In this document: positions 32,560-43,469 of the stretch, piece after piece
How the letters are laid out: the number at the start of each line of letters is the position of its first letter
Numbering within the stretch: position 1 is the stretch's first letter
From: Locusta migratoria
Taxonomy: Eukaryota; Arthropoda; Insecta; Orthoptera; Acrididae
Assembly: GCA_026315105.1 (NCBI GenBank)
Contig: CM048745.1
Location: 543,836,758-543,900,757, forward strand
DNA length: 64,000 nt
Reading direction: 5' to 3'
The notes under the pieces: model-generated
What the model was told of the DNA's origin: nothing
The model's database searches: none
Seen by the model: only the letters and a program-made list of their open reading frames with translations
Program-made: the position numbers and the translations under genes

Positions 32560-34090
32560 CTACATCTACATCCATACTACGCAAGACACCTGACGGTGTG
32601 TGGCGGAGGGTACCTTTAGTACCAAGATCGGTTCTCCCTCCTATTCCAGTCACGTATTGTTCGCGGAAAGAAAGATTGTCGGTATGCCTCTGTGTGTGCT
32701 CTGATCTCTCTGATTTTATTTTCATGGTCTGTTCGCGAAATATACATAGGAGGGAGCAATATACTGCTAGACTCCTTGGTAAAGGTATGTTCTCGAAACT
32801 TCGACAAAAGCCCGTACCGCTATAGTGTAGCGACAGAGCGTCTCTCTTGCAGAGTCTTCCAATGGAGTTTATCGATCATCTCCGTAACGCTTTCACGATT
32901 GCCAAATGATCCTGTAACGAAGCGCTCTGCTCTCCGTTGGATCTTCTCTACTTCTTCTATCAACCCCACCTGGTACGGATACCACACCAGTTAGCATTAT
33001 TAAAGCAGTGGGCGAACAAGTGTACTGTAACTTACTTCCTTTGTTTTCGGACTACATTTTCTTAGAATTCTACCAATGAATCGAAGCCTGGCATCTGCTT
33101 TACCGACGATTGATTTTATATGGTCGTTCCATTTTAAATCACTCCTAATGCCTACTCCCAGATAATTTATCGAATTAACTGCTTCCAGTTGCTGACCTGC
33201 TATAGTGTAGCTAAATGACAAAGGATCTTTCTTTCTATGTATTCGCAGCACATTGCACTTGTCTACAATGAGATTCAATTGCCAATCCCTGCACTATGCG
33301 TCAATTCTATGCATGTCCTCCTGTATTTCAATACAATTTTCCATTCATACAATGTAAACTTTTACGGCCGGCGTTGTCTTCAGGTAAAATTTCCGGGCTG
33401 ATGGGCCGTGGTCCAGATGTAAAACTACCTCCCGACGTTTCATCTCCAACTGCGGGAGACATCTTGAAGGGTCTGCCGGAAGACCCTTGAAGATGTCTCT
33501 CGCAGTTGGAGACGAAACGTCGGGAGGAAGTTTTATATCTGGACCACGGCCCATCAGCCCGGAAATTTTACCTGAAGACAATTTTCCATTGTTACATCCT
33601 CTCTACATACTACAGCATCATCCGAAGAAAGCCTCTGTGGACTTCCGATGTTATCCACAAGGTCACATATATATATATAACTACGACACTCCCCTGTGGC
33701 ACACCTAACTTTTACTTCGGAAGACTTCTCTCCATTGAGAATTACATGCTGCATACTGTTTTCTAGTAACTCCTCAGTCCAATCACACAATTTATTTTTT
33801 CATTAAACGACAGTGGGGAACTGTATCAAACGTCTTGCGGAAGTAAAGAAACACAACATCCACCCGAGAACTCGTGTATATGGCCCTCTGAGTCTCGTGA
33901 ACGAATAGCGCGAGCTGGGTTTCACACGATACCCTTTTTCGAAACCTATGCTGATTCCTACAGAGCAGATTTGAAGTCTCCTGCAATGTCATTACACTCG
34001 AACATAATTATGGGCTGCCAGAACTGCCATAAACCGGTCTTGTGTGAGCTAATCGAAAAAAAGTTTGCAGCTTGTAGCAGACACTTTCTT
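32560..34090 (-). pseudogene. CR1-like LINE, RT to 3' end, split by a hairpin insertion
   Basis: From about 33990 the minus strand reads NQHRFRKR (pattern NQxGFRKG), SCETQLALFVHE, VDVVFLYFRKTFDTVPH (motif A, catalytic D kept). Then, about 33790-33600, NGEKSSEVKVRC and QRLSSDDAVV, where the catalytic FADD reads SSDD. After the insertion at 33346-33577, 33278-33000 gives DKCNVLRIHRKKDPL and INYLGVGIRSDLKWNDHI. It continues through RRSREDP to the 3' end near 32560. The RT and tail order is typical of CR1-type LINEs. Frameshifts and the altered catalytic box show it is inactive. Confidence 0.82.
33346..33577. mobile_element. Hairpin insertion with 13-bp target-site duplication
   Basis: ACAATTTTCCATT occurs on both sides (33333-33345 and 33578-33590), the LINE continuing across. 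The insert holds an almost perfect inverted repeat, arms about 33375-33478 and 33483-33577, with CTTCAGGTAAAATTTCCGGG at the tips. Arms carry GACGTTTC(A/G)TCTCC ... GACATCTT. A TSD this long is more usual for retroposed sequences than for TA- or TTAA-targeting DNA elements. Confidence 0.85.
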
Positions 34091-34964
34091 CCTCTATCTG
34101 TGAGATTTCTGTTTCAAGCGTACATTACAAGTAAACACGGGTAAATGGAGACATGTGACAGAGTAGCAACATCAGGTAATCATGTTTGACCCTGCCCGTT
34201 GCCATCCGGTGAGTGATTAGGTGGAGTTCCGTGGCGAATGGTTCATGGTTCATGTGGCCACGCAACAGAACTATATGTAGTTGTGATAGGAAATAAGATT
34301 CTGACTGAGAAGGTTGGATATGACTATCAAGGCTTGCGAATGAAACTTTCATCCAAATGTGAAAAAAAAAAAAAAAAAAAAAAAAAAAATTCTACAGACG
34401 GGGAATAAAAGTCCATCGCAACCTGTGGCAAGATGTTTCGAGAAATTCTTTACAGATGAATAAATGTGTAAGTCATTTAACGATCACATTTTTTGTTGCA
34501 ATGATGGATCAGTTTACTAACCCTGACTTTTTTAAACAATTACTATTCCTTATTTCTGATACCAGTAAGTTCATTTGCTGATGTTGAGAGTGTTCTTCTT
34601 ATCCTCGGACGCTCTTTTCATACAGAATATTACTTAGATTACGTTAAATTGAACTATTCTAATGTCACATGTGTTATTGTTCCTTATTTAAGTGGTATCT
34701 GGGTAACTGGTGGGCTAGTGGACAGAGAAAGGCTATAAACTGAAGAGAAATGATGTCTTCTCGTGATCATGATGTGGTTTGTGATTCTTATTACCACTTG
34801 TGTGGGATGCAGAAGGTGTCGTAATTATCGTGTTATTTACTTTCATCACATTCAATTGCTCATTTACGATTCTGCCGTTCCATAATTTCATCTGTGTCTA
34901 TACTGAATTGGTGAAGATGCAGTCTGTGATTGCACTGATGCATTATACATTAACTATTGACGTG

Positions 34965-34999
<35 letters not shown>

Positions 35000-35839
35000 A
35001 ACTGCTCATAGATATGAAAAGACTGTATCTGCAAAAGAATATGACGGACAATAGAGTAGCAATATCGATAATTGCATTTGCAGCAATAAACATGTTTGTA
35101 CATCTGTGTTACAAGGATAATTAGTGTATAGTGCACTGGTGTGATAATGTGAAACATCTTAATCAATGCACCAGAACCGCAGATGTAATTATGGAATAGG
35201 AAAATTGTATGTGAGCAATTTAGTGTGATAATGCTGAATTACACGATAATTACATCACAACATCTCATGCAAACCTGTTTTCATCCAACACAAGTCGTGA
35301 TATAAATTACAAACCACATCACGAGTAGCAGAAGACATCACTGCTCTTCAGTTTATCGACTTCCACCGTGCCCTTCCGTCCTTCAATAAGGAACAATTAC
35401 ACATGTGACATTATAACAGTTTCTTATCTCTCAGCTTGTTTGCACTTGCTTCAGCTCAAGCTGAGGCGTCGGCCTACCAAGCTTCTTCATTTCACACTTT
35501 TGTTCCAAGCTTAAAGATGAGTGATTTGTTTCTAAAAGATACTGAAAGTCGTTCATTTTTCTTTCGTAATAAACACCAAGAACTTATAAATGTGCACATG
35601 GACACTGAAATACAGTAAGTAACTGATTACACTTTTAAGTGACTGTAACAAAATGAATCTGTTACGACGAAGAGACAAGCTAACTTTGAGTCACCCCTTC
35701 CTAACCTTACACATGCGTAAAGCCTGCTCTGCCACACATATTTTAAAACATTTAAATATTTGTTACAATGAAGACAAGATGCCTTCATTTGTCAACGCGC
35801 AAGCGAGGTATGCAGTAGCTCCATTGTCTTTGCTTCGGG
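34091..35839. other. Unassigned DNA with poly(A) and (CA)n runs
   Basis: A 28-A run at 34362-34389 could be the tail of a plus-strand retroposed sequence of unknown type. (CA)n at 34967-34996. Short frames (for example 35436-35618) are unrecognised. Confidence 0.5.
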
Positions 35840-36090
35840 AGCATTAGTGCGTAACCGCCAGAGCTCGAGTAGCCAGGAGCTGGAATGTCTTTCAGCTCCA
35901 ACGGCAATGGTAAAAACGGCGTTTCTCGTTGCCCCTCCCTGCCGCGGGAGTGCCTATATGCTGCCTCCAGGGCGTCCAGAAGAGAAATTGAATCTCAGCC
36001 GCGCATGCGCATTGCAACGCTGCGGGCACTGCCGTCTATATTAAACGGCTACACAACGACTCGTATACGCACTGTCTCCGCGACGTAAAA
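35840..36090. other. CpG-rich patch
   Basis: Frequent CG dinucleotides (CCGCGGGAG, GCCGCGCATGCGCATTGC) in an AT-rich surrounding. Two overlapping short frames cross it. It might be a promoter or first-exon region of a host gene, but nothing in it proves so. Confidence 0.3.
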
Positions 36091-36511
36091 CGTTTCTCAT
36101 GCGATAAAAATACTTTTAATGTGCATATAAAATGATCCGATAGAAGACCGAAAAGAAGAATGATAGTTTAAAAACGCTTTTTATTTTATTTATTTATTTT
36201 CCCAACGAGCTTTTTCCGGGGGTTTACTGAACCAATGAACACATAGGACGTGCCGCCACTGAATAAAACGTAATCTAAGTAATTTGCTATATGTAACAGT
36301 TTAATAAGTATAAAGCCTAAGGATGAGTAGAACATGCTCGAAACGTTTAGAACTGTGTTAAATTAAAAATAAAATGACTCGCAGAAGAAATAACGAATAT
36401 CAATTACTCATCAATAACACTGTGTCTTTTGAAAAGTTTCTCTGACATTTTCGATGTATACCATTACTTAGAAAGGTGAACAGTTGGGGCTTAACAGCTT
36501 TGACATAATTG
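36091..36511. other. No recognisable feature
   Basis: AT-rich, with a short (TTTA)n at about 36181-36200. Confidence 0.5.
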
Positions 36512-36743
36512 AAAAACGACATATTGGCCGTAGCTGTTTACTTTTTATCTCAATGTTACCGGTTTCGGTTAGTTTACCATTATCAAGCGTTAGCAGAGTT
36601 TAGCTGATAGCTTAACAATTTTGAATGTTTGTGTTACATGTTAAGTTATTAGTTAAATTCTGCTAACGATTGAAAATCGTAAACTAACCGTAACCGGTAG
36701 CATTGAGGTAAAAAAATAGCTATGGTCAATATGTCGTTTTGCA
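36512..36743. repeat. Fold-back element
   Basis: Arms 36512-36612 and about 36652-36743 are imperfect inverted repeats (GACATATTGGCC... and the complement of ...GGTCAATATGTC). The arm contains ACCGGTTTCGGTTAG followed by CCATTATCAAG. No coding frame. Confidence 0.78.
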
Positions 36744-37460
36744 AGTTGAAACATTACAAGCCGTCTTTGAGGGCATTCCATAGATAGTTTCAGTGCAGGC
36801 CTTCTCCTTTCTTATCCGTGACCGATTGTCAGATTTTCTCTATTGTAAAGGGAAGGAGAATGCATTGCTCGTTATCAATCGGCTTTTGTTCTTCGATGTA
36901 TGCCTTCTGGTCTTGGTTGTGAGATTAAAACGATTAATTGAACTGGCTGTTCTCATTGGATTCTTATTACGGTATGTGAGTATGAATATCAATACTATCT
37001 TAAAAAATAATAAAAATATGAATTTGAACATTGAAGATTTCATTCTTTTATTTAATTTGATTTATTCCTCAGTAGGTTTTACGATAGGATCTTTAGAGAT
37101 TGCGTGACGCCATGTTGATTCCTAATACGTAAGGGTAACATTTTATAACAATTATTTTAACTAAATAACTTGAAAGGGAATAATTATTTTCGAATCTTAT
37201 AGCAAAATCGAACCTGCAGTGAAAAGTTTTTCTCTTTTTTTTCAAACCCTATATGGCATTTTCGTGTGAGCTTAGGCCAATAATGAAGCACCTAGCAACT
37301 TACGTATATCATTCAAAGACGAAGATGCCATATTATATCGTCTCCTGCCGCCCCAACCAATCTTAATCGTATCTGTTTGAAAATTTTATTAAAATGTAGA
37401 GGCAGATAATCATTTACTGAAAGCCTTTACTGCATTTTTAACAATTTATAACACCTACAC
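36744..37460. other. No recognisable feature
   Basis: The longest frame (36793-37107 plus, 104 aa) is Leu/Ile-rich with no family I recognise, and low-complexity AT sequence could produce it by chance. Confidence 0.45.
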
Positions 37461-37464
37461 CTAC

Positions 37465-38603
37465 ACAGGCAAAGGTTGGGAAGGGAGTAAGACAGGGTCG
37501 TAGCCTTTCACCAATGTTGTTCAATCTGTAAATTGAGCAAGCAGTGAAGGAATGGAAGGAGAAATTTGGAGAGGGAATTAAAGTTCAGGGAGAAGAAATA
37601 AAAACTTTGCGGTTTGCACATGACATAGTAATTCTGTCAGAGACTGCAAAGGATCTGGAAGAGCAATTGAATGAGATGGACAGTGAATGGAAAGGAATTT
37701 ATAAGATGAACATTAACAAGAGTAAAACGAAATTATTGCAATGCAATGTCAGAAAATCAGGCAATGCTGAAGGAATTAGATTAGGTAATGAGACAATAAA
37801 AGTAGTAGATTAGTTTTGTTATTTAGGTAGCAAGATAACTTCTGATGGCGGAAGTAAAAGAAATGTAAAATGCAGAATGGCTATGGGAAGAAAGGCGTTT
37901 CTAAGGAAACGAAACTTGTTAACATCCAATATTAATTTAACTGTTAGGAAGTCCTTTCTGAAAACATTTGTCTGGAGTGTAACATTGTATGGGAGTGAAA
38001 CGTGGACGATGAAGAGTTCAGGCAAAAAGTAGCTTTCGAAATGTGGTGCTACAGACGAATGATGAAAGTTAGATAGGTAGATCACGTAACAAATGAGGAG
38101 GTGCTTAACCGAATTGGGGAGAAAAGAAGTTTCTGGCATATCCTGACTAAGAGGAGGGATAGATTGGTAGGACACATTCTGAGACATGAAGGAATCGTCA
38201 ACTTAGCATTAGAAGGAAGTGTGTGGGGTAAAAATCGGCCGGCCGCGGTGGCCGAGGGGACTGAGGCTCTCCAGTCACGGTCTGCACGGCCACTACGGTC
38301 GGGGGTTCAAATCACCCTTCGGGCATGGATATTTGTGCCGTCCTTAGTATTATCTAGTTCGTAAGTAGTTTGTAAGTTTAGGGACTGATGACCCCGTAGA
38401 TAAGTCCCATAAAGCTATACAAACATTTGAACATTTTGGTAAAAATCGTAGAGGGAGACCGAGGGGCGAATACACTAAGCAGATTCAAAAGGAAGTAGGT
38501 TGCCGAACGTATTCTCAGATGAAGAGACTTGCACAGGACAGGGTAGCGTGGAGAGCTGCATCAAACCAGTCTGCGGATTGAAGACCACAACAACAACACA
38601 GGC
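37465..38603 (+). pseudogene. RTE-like LINE, copy 2, split by a SINE
   Basis: Reads KVGKGVRQGRSLSPMLFNL, then KFGEGIKVQGEEIKTLRFAHDIVILSE (catalytic box FADD reads FAHD), INKSKTKLLQC, RLGNETIKVVD, FCYLGSKITSDG, KAFLRKRNLLTSN, NVRKSFLKTFVWSV-type sequence and NRIGEKRSFWHILTKRRDRL. After the SINE (38237-38437) it resumes with RGRPRGEYTKQIQKE-type sequence, QMKRLAQDR, and ends in (CAA)n-like DNA at about 38603. The H in the catalytic box and several stops make it inactive. Clade assignment to RTE is by recognition of the tail and simple-repeat 3' end. Confidence 0.85.
38227..38447 (+). mobile_element. tRNA-derived SINE inside the RTE-like LINE
   Basis: Full-length plus-strand SINE. B box reads GGGTTCAAATCA, slightly decayed. 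TSD GGTAAAAATC at 38227-38236 and 38438-38447, which restores the LINE frame when one copy is ignored. Confidence 0.95.
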
Positions 38604-38688
38604 AGGAAACGATATAAAGTGTACCATTACCTTTCTTTCATTACAGGTTTCCGATAATGGAAAAGCTTCTGTGCGTGCAGTTTATATA

Positions 38689-39376
38689 CGAAGTACGTCC
38701 AGAAAGTAAGTTCCGTTTGGTTATATAAAACAAACGTGTACAGATAGAGAAAAAAATATTTATTGTACAAAAATCTACAACTGTTAAACTACTTTTCTAC
38801 ATATCTGCCGAAATTTTGTAGGCACTTGTCATAGCGTGGCACAAGTTTCTGTATGCCTTCTTCATAGAATGTTGACGCCTGTGTATTCAGCCATGTGGTA
38901 GCTAGTTCTTTCACCTCGTCATCGTTGAAGTGTTGACAGGACAAGAAGAGGATTTCCATCAAAAGGTGGTGTTTATTTCTACGATAGTGCCCGACCTCAT
39001 GTGGCGAATGTGAACAAAAAACTCTTACGGAAATATCAGTGTTTGATCATCATCCGTACAGCCCGGGACTCGCTCCTAAAAACTTTCACCTCTTCTTACA
39101 CCTAAAAATCTGTCCTTGGTGGTCAACATTTCAACGATGATGACGAGCTGAAAGAACATGCTACCACATGGCTGAATTCGAAGGCGGGAACCTCCTATGA
39201 AGAAGGCATACAGAAACTTGTGCCACACTATGACAAGTGCCGACAAAATTTCGGCAGATATTTAGAAAAGTAGTTTAACAGTTGTAGATTTTTGTACAAT
39301 AAATATTTTTTTTTTCTGTATCTGTACACGTTTGTTTTATACAACTAAACAGAACTTACTTTCTGGACGTACCTCG
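38689..39376. mobile_element. Rearranged mariner-like element: two 3' halves head to head
   Basis: Ends are inverted repeats CGAAGTACGTCCAGAAAG... and ...CTTTCTGGACGTACCTCG flanked by TA. The right half (about 38940-39272, plus strand) encodes a transposase C-terminus: VYFYDSARPHVANVN (second catalytic D region), FHLFLH, LGGQHFNDDDELKEH, EEGIQKLVPHYDKC. The left half (about 38750-38940) is the same C-terminal coding sequence in inverted orientation, so the inverted repeats extend to about 250 bp. The N-terminal half and first catalytic residue are missing. No active protein is possible. Confidence 0.85.
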
Positions 39377-39381
39377 TATCT

Positions 39382-39963
39382 TTGCAAAGTGATTTTACTA
39401 TCGAATCACCTACTAGAGCTTTGCTGACAATCTTTAATCGAAGACGACATAATAATCGTACTGCTGTTTCCCATCCCTCGGCAACAGTACAGGACAGACG
39501 CGCCTCTATTTCCGCGAGAAACAAATGCTTGTATTTCGCTTTTCTGCGAGGCGCGCCTGCCGGAGTCTATTTGTCGGATTTATTTATTCCTGGGGGTGGG
39601 GAGAGAACGCGCAGCTTCCTGTACTCGGCATTAAATCGAGCCGGCAAAAAGGCAACTCGGCGCGACTCGGCATTTGTCGGTTGCCGCGACAACGTAAATT
39701 GCGGCGCGCACAATAGCGACGCGGCGCTTGGCATTTGTCAGGTGCGCAGAGCGCAGTGCGCAGGCGCCCGCTCATTAGGGGGGGCAGGTAGCGGCACAGC
39801 TTCTCCTCGTCACGCGGAAACTTCGCAGGCTGCGGTTTGCCTTATAAATGGCCGTCTTTCTTCAACCATTTCACCGCTATGTAAGGGTTGCTATCTTATG
39901 AACAGTTTCGAATACGATCTTGCTATGGTTCTCTTACGACAAATTTATTTGCCCAGAAATTGA
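39382..39963 (+). other. Open frame of 193 aa in CpG-rich DNA, unrecognised
   Basis: Starts inside the fringe of the mariner derivative and crosses a strongly CpG-rich stretch (about 39490-39860). Composition is Arg/Ala/Ser/Gly-rich and no domain, signal peptide or conserved motif stands out. Overlapping frames on the other strand are equally open, as expected from GC-rich DNA with few stops. I treat it as more likely chance than gene, but a CpG-rich host regulatory region is possible. Confidence 0.2.
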
Positions 39964-40081
39964 TTTGTGGAAAATGACACCTTAGAGCTAAAATAATAGT
40001 ACATAATAATATATCGCAACAGTTCATATATTAAGCTAATTTTCTCATCACAAATAGCGAAATTTTCTGACGTCTGCTGCT

Positions 40082-40345
40082 CCTGTAAGATGGAGAAACG
40101 ATCTGGAACACATGAAAATTTGTGCCGGTCGGGGACTCGAACCCGGGTCTCCCGCTTTTAGCGAGCATTCGCCTTAACCACTCGGCCACCCGTGCACGCT
40201 CCCTAGCCAGACCCACACTTCCATTTTTTGCACTTGTCTCTTTCCCTCGCATGCTCGCACACGTTATTAGTGTGAGTCCCGCAAAAGGGAGTCCCAGTCC
40301 GACATAAATTTTCAGGTGTTGCAGATCGTTTGTCCATCTTACAGG
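40082..40345. mobile_element. Fold-back element with tRNA-Ser-like core
   Basis: Terminal inverted repeats of about 48 bp (40082-40129 and 40298-40345; CCTGTAAGATGGA...CGATCTG...TTTTCA). Inside, on the minus strand (about 40212-40123), a tRNA-like sequence: A-box GTGGCCGAGTGGTTAAGGCG and B-box CCCGGGTTCGAGTCCCCG. It looks like a tRNA or SINE head captured in a non-autonomous TIR element. Confidence 0.75.
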
Positions 40346-40396
40346 ATATGTTTATCTCTGCTGAGGATCACCTACAACGTCTGTTCCCTTGAAGCA

Positions 40397-40730
40397 AAAA
40401 TGTTTCAAATGTTTGTTAAGCTTAAGGGACTTAACTAGGGGGTCATCAGTCCCTAAACTTACAAACTACTTATGAACTAGTTACAACTAAGGACGGCACA
40501 AATATCTATGCCCGAGGGGGGATTCGAACCCCCGACCGTAGTGGCCGTGCAGACCGTGACTGGAGCGCCTCAGTCCCCTCGGCCACCACGGCCGGCTAAA
40601 CTTACAAACTACCTTATACTAAAGACGACACAAACGTCCATTTCCGAGCGGGGATTCGAACCCCCGAACGTAGCGACCGTGCAGACTGTGACTGGCGCGC
40701 CGCAGACCGCTCGGCCACTGCAGCAGGCCC
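40397..40730 (-). mobile_element. Two SINEs, one inside or next to the other
   Basis: 40397-40596 is a main-family SINE (minus, ends GGCCACCACGGCCGGC). 40597-40730 is the head half of a second SINE of a different subfamily (minus, B-box complement GATTCGAACCCCC, body ACCTTATACTAAAGACGACAC). The younger apparently inserted into the tail of the older. The body ACCTTATACTAAAGAC also occurs at 54180 and 61680. Confidence 0.85.
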
Positions 40731-40814
40731 CCTTGGAACATACATAATAATTTACTCATGTTTGCAATTGGCGAAGTTATTTTCAATTAAATTAAAATTA
40801 TGCCAATATCTAAA

Positions 40815-41118
40815 CAAAATATTTTTAATTATCTTGACGAGCGGTTTCGGCACACTGAGGTACCATCTTCTGGTTTGGTATCTTAAAACATTTACGCCTT
40901 TATAGAAGTGTTCAACATAGTTGTCGTTAGTGCAGATGATGAGTCAAGTATAAAAACAAGACAATCAACACAAAATAAAATACACCATTGTATGTGTTGT
41001 TGACTGTCAGAGCGACAGTCGCAGTTCTATAAAGGGATAAATGCTGTTAGATATCAGACGAGAAGTTAGTACCTCAGTGAGCCGAAACCTGTGGTCAAGA
41101 CAAAAAAATATTTTTTTT
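40815..41118. repeat. Fold-back element
   Basis: Arms about 40815-40905 and 41030-41118. Left arm has GAGCGGTTTCGGCACACTGAGG...ACCATCTTCTGG, right arm its imperfect complement. AT-rich ends, no coding frame. Confidence 0.78.
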
Positions 41119-41818
41119 TCCTGCTCTCTTGTCATATTTTCAACTACCTGCGCTACGATATACCAGGGGGGTTATAATTCAAGTTTCCCGATTTAACACA
41201 TTATATTATGGCTAGATGTCTGCACGGATAACCGCAGTATTTCTTACTTTGAGTATAAAATTATGGGCGACACGAATATCCGCGTCTTATATACCGATAA
41301 AGAGCGCGCTATCTGTCCAGTACGTATGTCGAAATGTTTGCTGAAAACTTCAAGCCTGTCGACATTCTTCAAATCCTTGCAGGGCACAGATTAACGTCTG
41401 CTGTCCTCATCCCCTGGCCACAGCGGACATAGTTGTACCCGAGAGACCTGCGCCTAGTCTGTTTACGCGACAACGTCTTATCTGCGGTCTGTCAAGTGCT
41501 TTCTGGGTGGCAAACCGGCTCACTGCCCACCACAGGTGCCATGCCAAATTTCCGCTGCCTTCAGTTAGCGCTTTTTAGTGACCGAGTGACAATGTATATC
41601 GTAGTGATTACAATGGCAGTTCTTTCTTAAAATAAACACATCATTGAATCCATTAGTGACATTAGTGAAGGAAAATAAATTAAAGTCGTCAATTTGGGAA
41701 AAAATTGGGATACGTATTTGATGGCAAGGAAAATACAAGGATATAGTGGCCTGTTTAAGGTATAAAAAAGTATTTCCTTAAATTGGACAGAAAAGTTGAA
41801 CTTCAAATTTGCTGAAAC
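41119..41818. other. Unassigned
   Basis: No recognisable TE or gene. A moderately GC-rich stretch at 41380-41560 has only short frames. Confidence 0.5.
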
Positions 41819-42040
41819 ATTTGTGTGAGAGCCGGCCGCAGTGGCCGAGGGGACTGAGGCGCTTCAGTCACGGTCTGCACGGCCACTACGGTCGGGGGTT
41901 CGAATCCCCCCTCGGGTATGGATATTTGTGCCGTCCTAGTTCGTAAGTAGTTCATAAGTAGTTTGTAAGTTTAGGGACTGATGACCCCGTAGTTAAGTCC
42001 CATAGGATTTACAAACGTTTGAACATTGATTTGTGTGAGA
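41819..42040 (+). mobile_element. tRNA-derived SINE, very well preserved
   Basis: Head GCCGGCCGCAGTGGCC at 41831, B box GGGTTCGAATCCC, tail ACAAACGTTTGAAC. Perfect 12-bp TSD ATTTGTGTGAGA (41819-41830 and 42029-42040). One of the youngest SINEs here by TSD quality. Confidence 0.96.
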
Positions 42041-42110
42041 CAGGAAAAAGTAGCATATTACTTATTTAAATAACATTAAATTTGCAAAAGTTCCTGAAGT
42101 TTCGCCAAAT

Positions 42111-42238
42111 TTGAAGATAACTGCGACCGACAAACTTATCAATCTTGGCAGGAAAGAGATTTTACCGTTCGAAGTTGCGTGTCGATCTGGGTTTCTCGAG
42201 ACGGCAAAGTTTCTTACTGATTTGGGGGGGGGGGGGGG
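42111..42238 (+). other. Short ankyrin-like frame ending in a G run
   Basis: The open frame (no ATG) reads INLGRKEILPFEVACRS then GFLETAKFLTDLG, with the spacing of an ankyrin repeat (P-x-x-x-A-C-x-x-G-x-L-E-x-A-K-F-L). It ends in a run of 15 Gs (42224-42238). One repeat only, so chance or an old exon relic are both possible. Confidence 0.25.
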
Positions 42239-42265
42239 ATATCTCCTGAACTGTGTGTCTTACTG

Positions 42266-42700
42266 TCATTTAATTATGTCAATAACAGTCGCGAAAAAGC
42301 AATATCTTCGCACGAAACATTCATGTTTATGTATTTGATAAATGGTGACGGAAGAAATAAAGATTGACAATAGCATTTTAGAGCAACTTTCGTATACAGT
42401 GCAAGTAATGTATTTAGGAAGGTACACAATGTTAGATTGTATTGGCTGCCACGTTGCGTGAATTTCCCGATCGTCAAGCAGTTGAACATCCCGTGGTTTA
42501 TTATCCAGGACGTGCTTGGAACCATTCTCAAATGGTATCCATACAAGATCGGTATCGTACAGCAGTTTCCACCTCGGGTCGCACGATGGCTTCTTGACTT
42601 TGCTCTTCACATTGTCTGATGGACTGAGGTTGACGAACGTTCGTCCTACATATCTTATGGACAGACAAAGCTCATTCTCTGATGGGTAAGATGAACACAC
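42266..42700 (-). other. Open frame of 144 aa, unrecognised
   Basis: Not in an identified repeat. It reads from 42700 with a Met, includes RTFVNLSPSDNV and DDREIHATWQPIQSN, and ends with a basic, hydrophobic tail. No domain recognised. No splice or promoter evidence can be judged from sequence alone. Confidence 0.25.
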
Positions 42701-43469
42701 CTAATTAGCGACTGTGGGGATGTTCACCTCCAGTCACAACAACAACTTATATTAATAATTCATCATTGTGTCTATGAATGTGGCAAGATGAACGGTTTCT
42801 CCGTGACTCCACTGTCCCTGTGAGAATGTGTACTTGCCTTATTCTGTATGTGCATGTATGAGAAGCTTCTGGCATGGGAGTCTATGTATGAGAATTTTCG
42901 TCGTCAGCCGCTGGCTGCGCGCTTTGCATCTCTGGCCTCGTATCGATAGGTAGTCGTTACCAACCTCTGTTGTTGGTGCTACCAAAGAGGTTCCTCCTCC
43001 CTTTGGTTACAAGTTGGGTTGGCAATGCCTGCTAGCGAACCTCGACAGGACGCGCGAGTTTCAGATCTCCCCACCACCTCTGATTTTCCTGGGGTTTATA
43101 CCGATTTCCAGTGGATTTCCGCTGGTGCCGAGGGTCTCGGGGCTGACTGGGCATTCTGTGGCTGCGCTTCGAGCTGTTAAGACGTTCAGAATTTCTTTCC
43201 TCCCTTGAGATGGTAGCGATTCGTAGACTGCTTTGTTAAAGTTAGATTTCAGAACTTAGATTCATTATTCGGAGTAAGTTTCTTCGATCATGTACAGAAG
43301 TATATTCAATTTCATTCCAGTGATTTTGTGTGGTTAAGCGCGGTGATTGTGTAACTAATTCGGTTTGATAATGGCTGGGAATCGGTAACAAGTGTGTGAC
43401 TAGCTGGCGGTGTATGAACTCCGTTTAAATTCTTTCTAGCTTTGTGGAACACGACTAATATTGGGGAAT

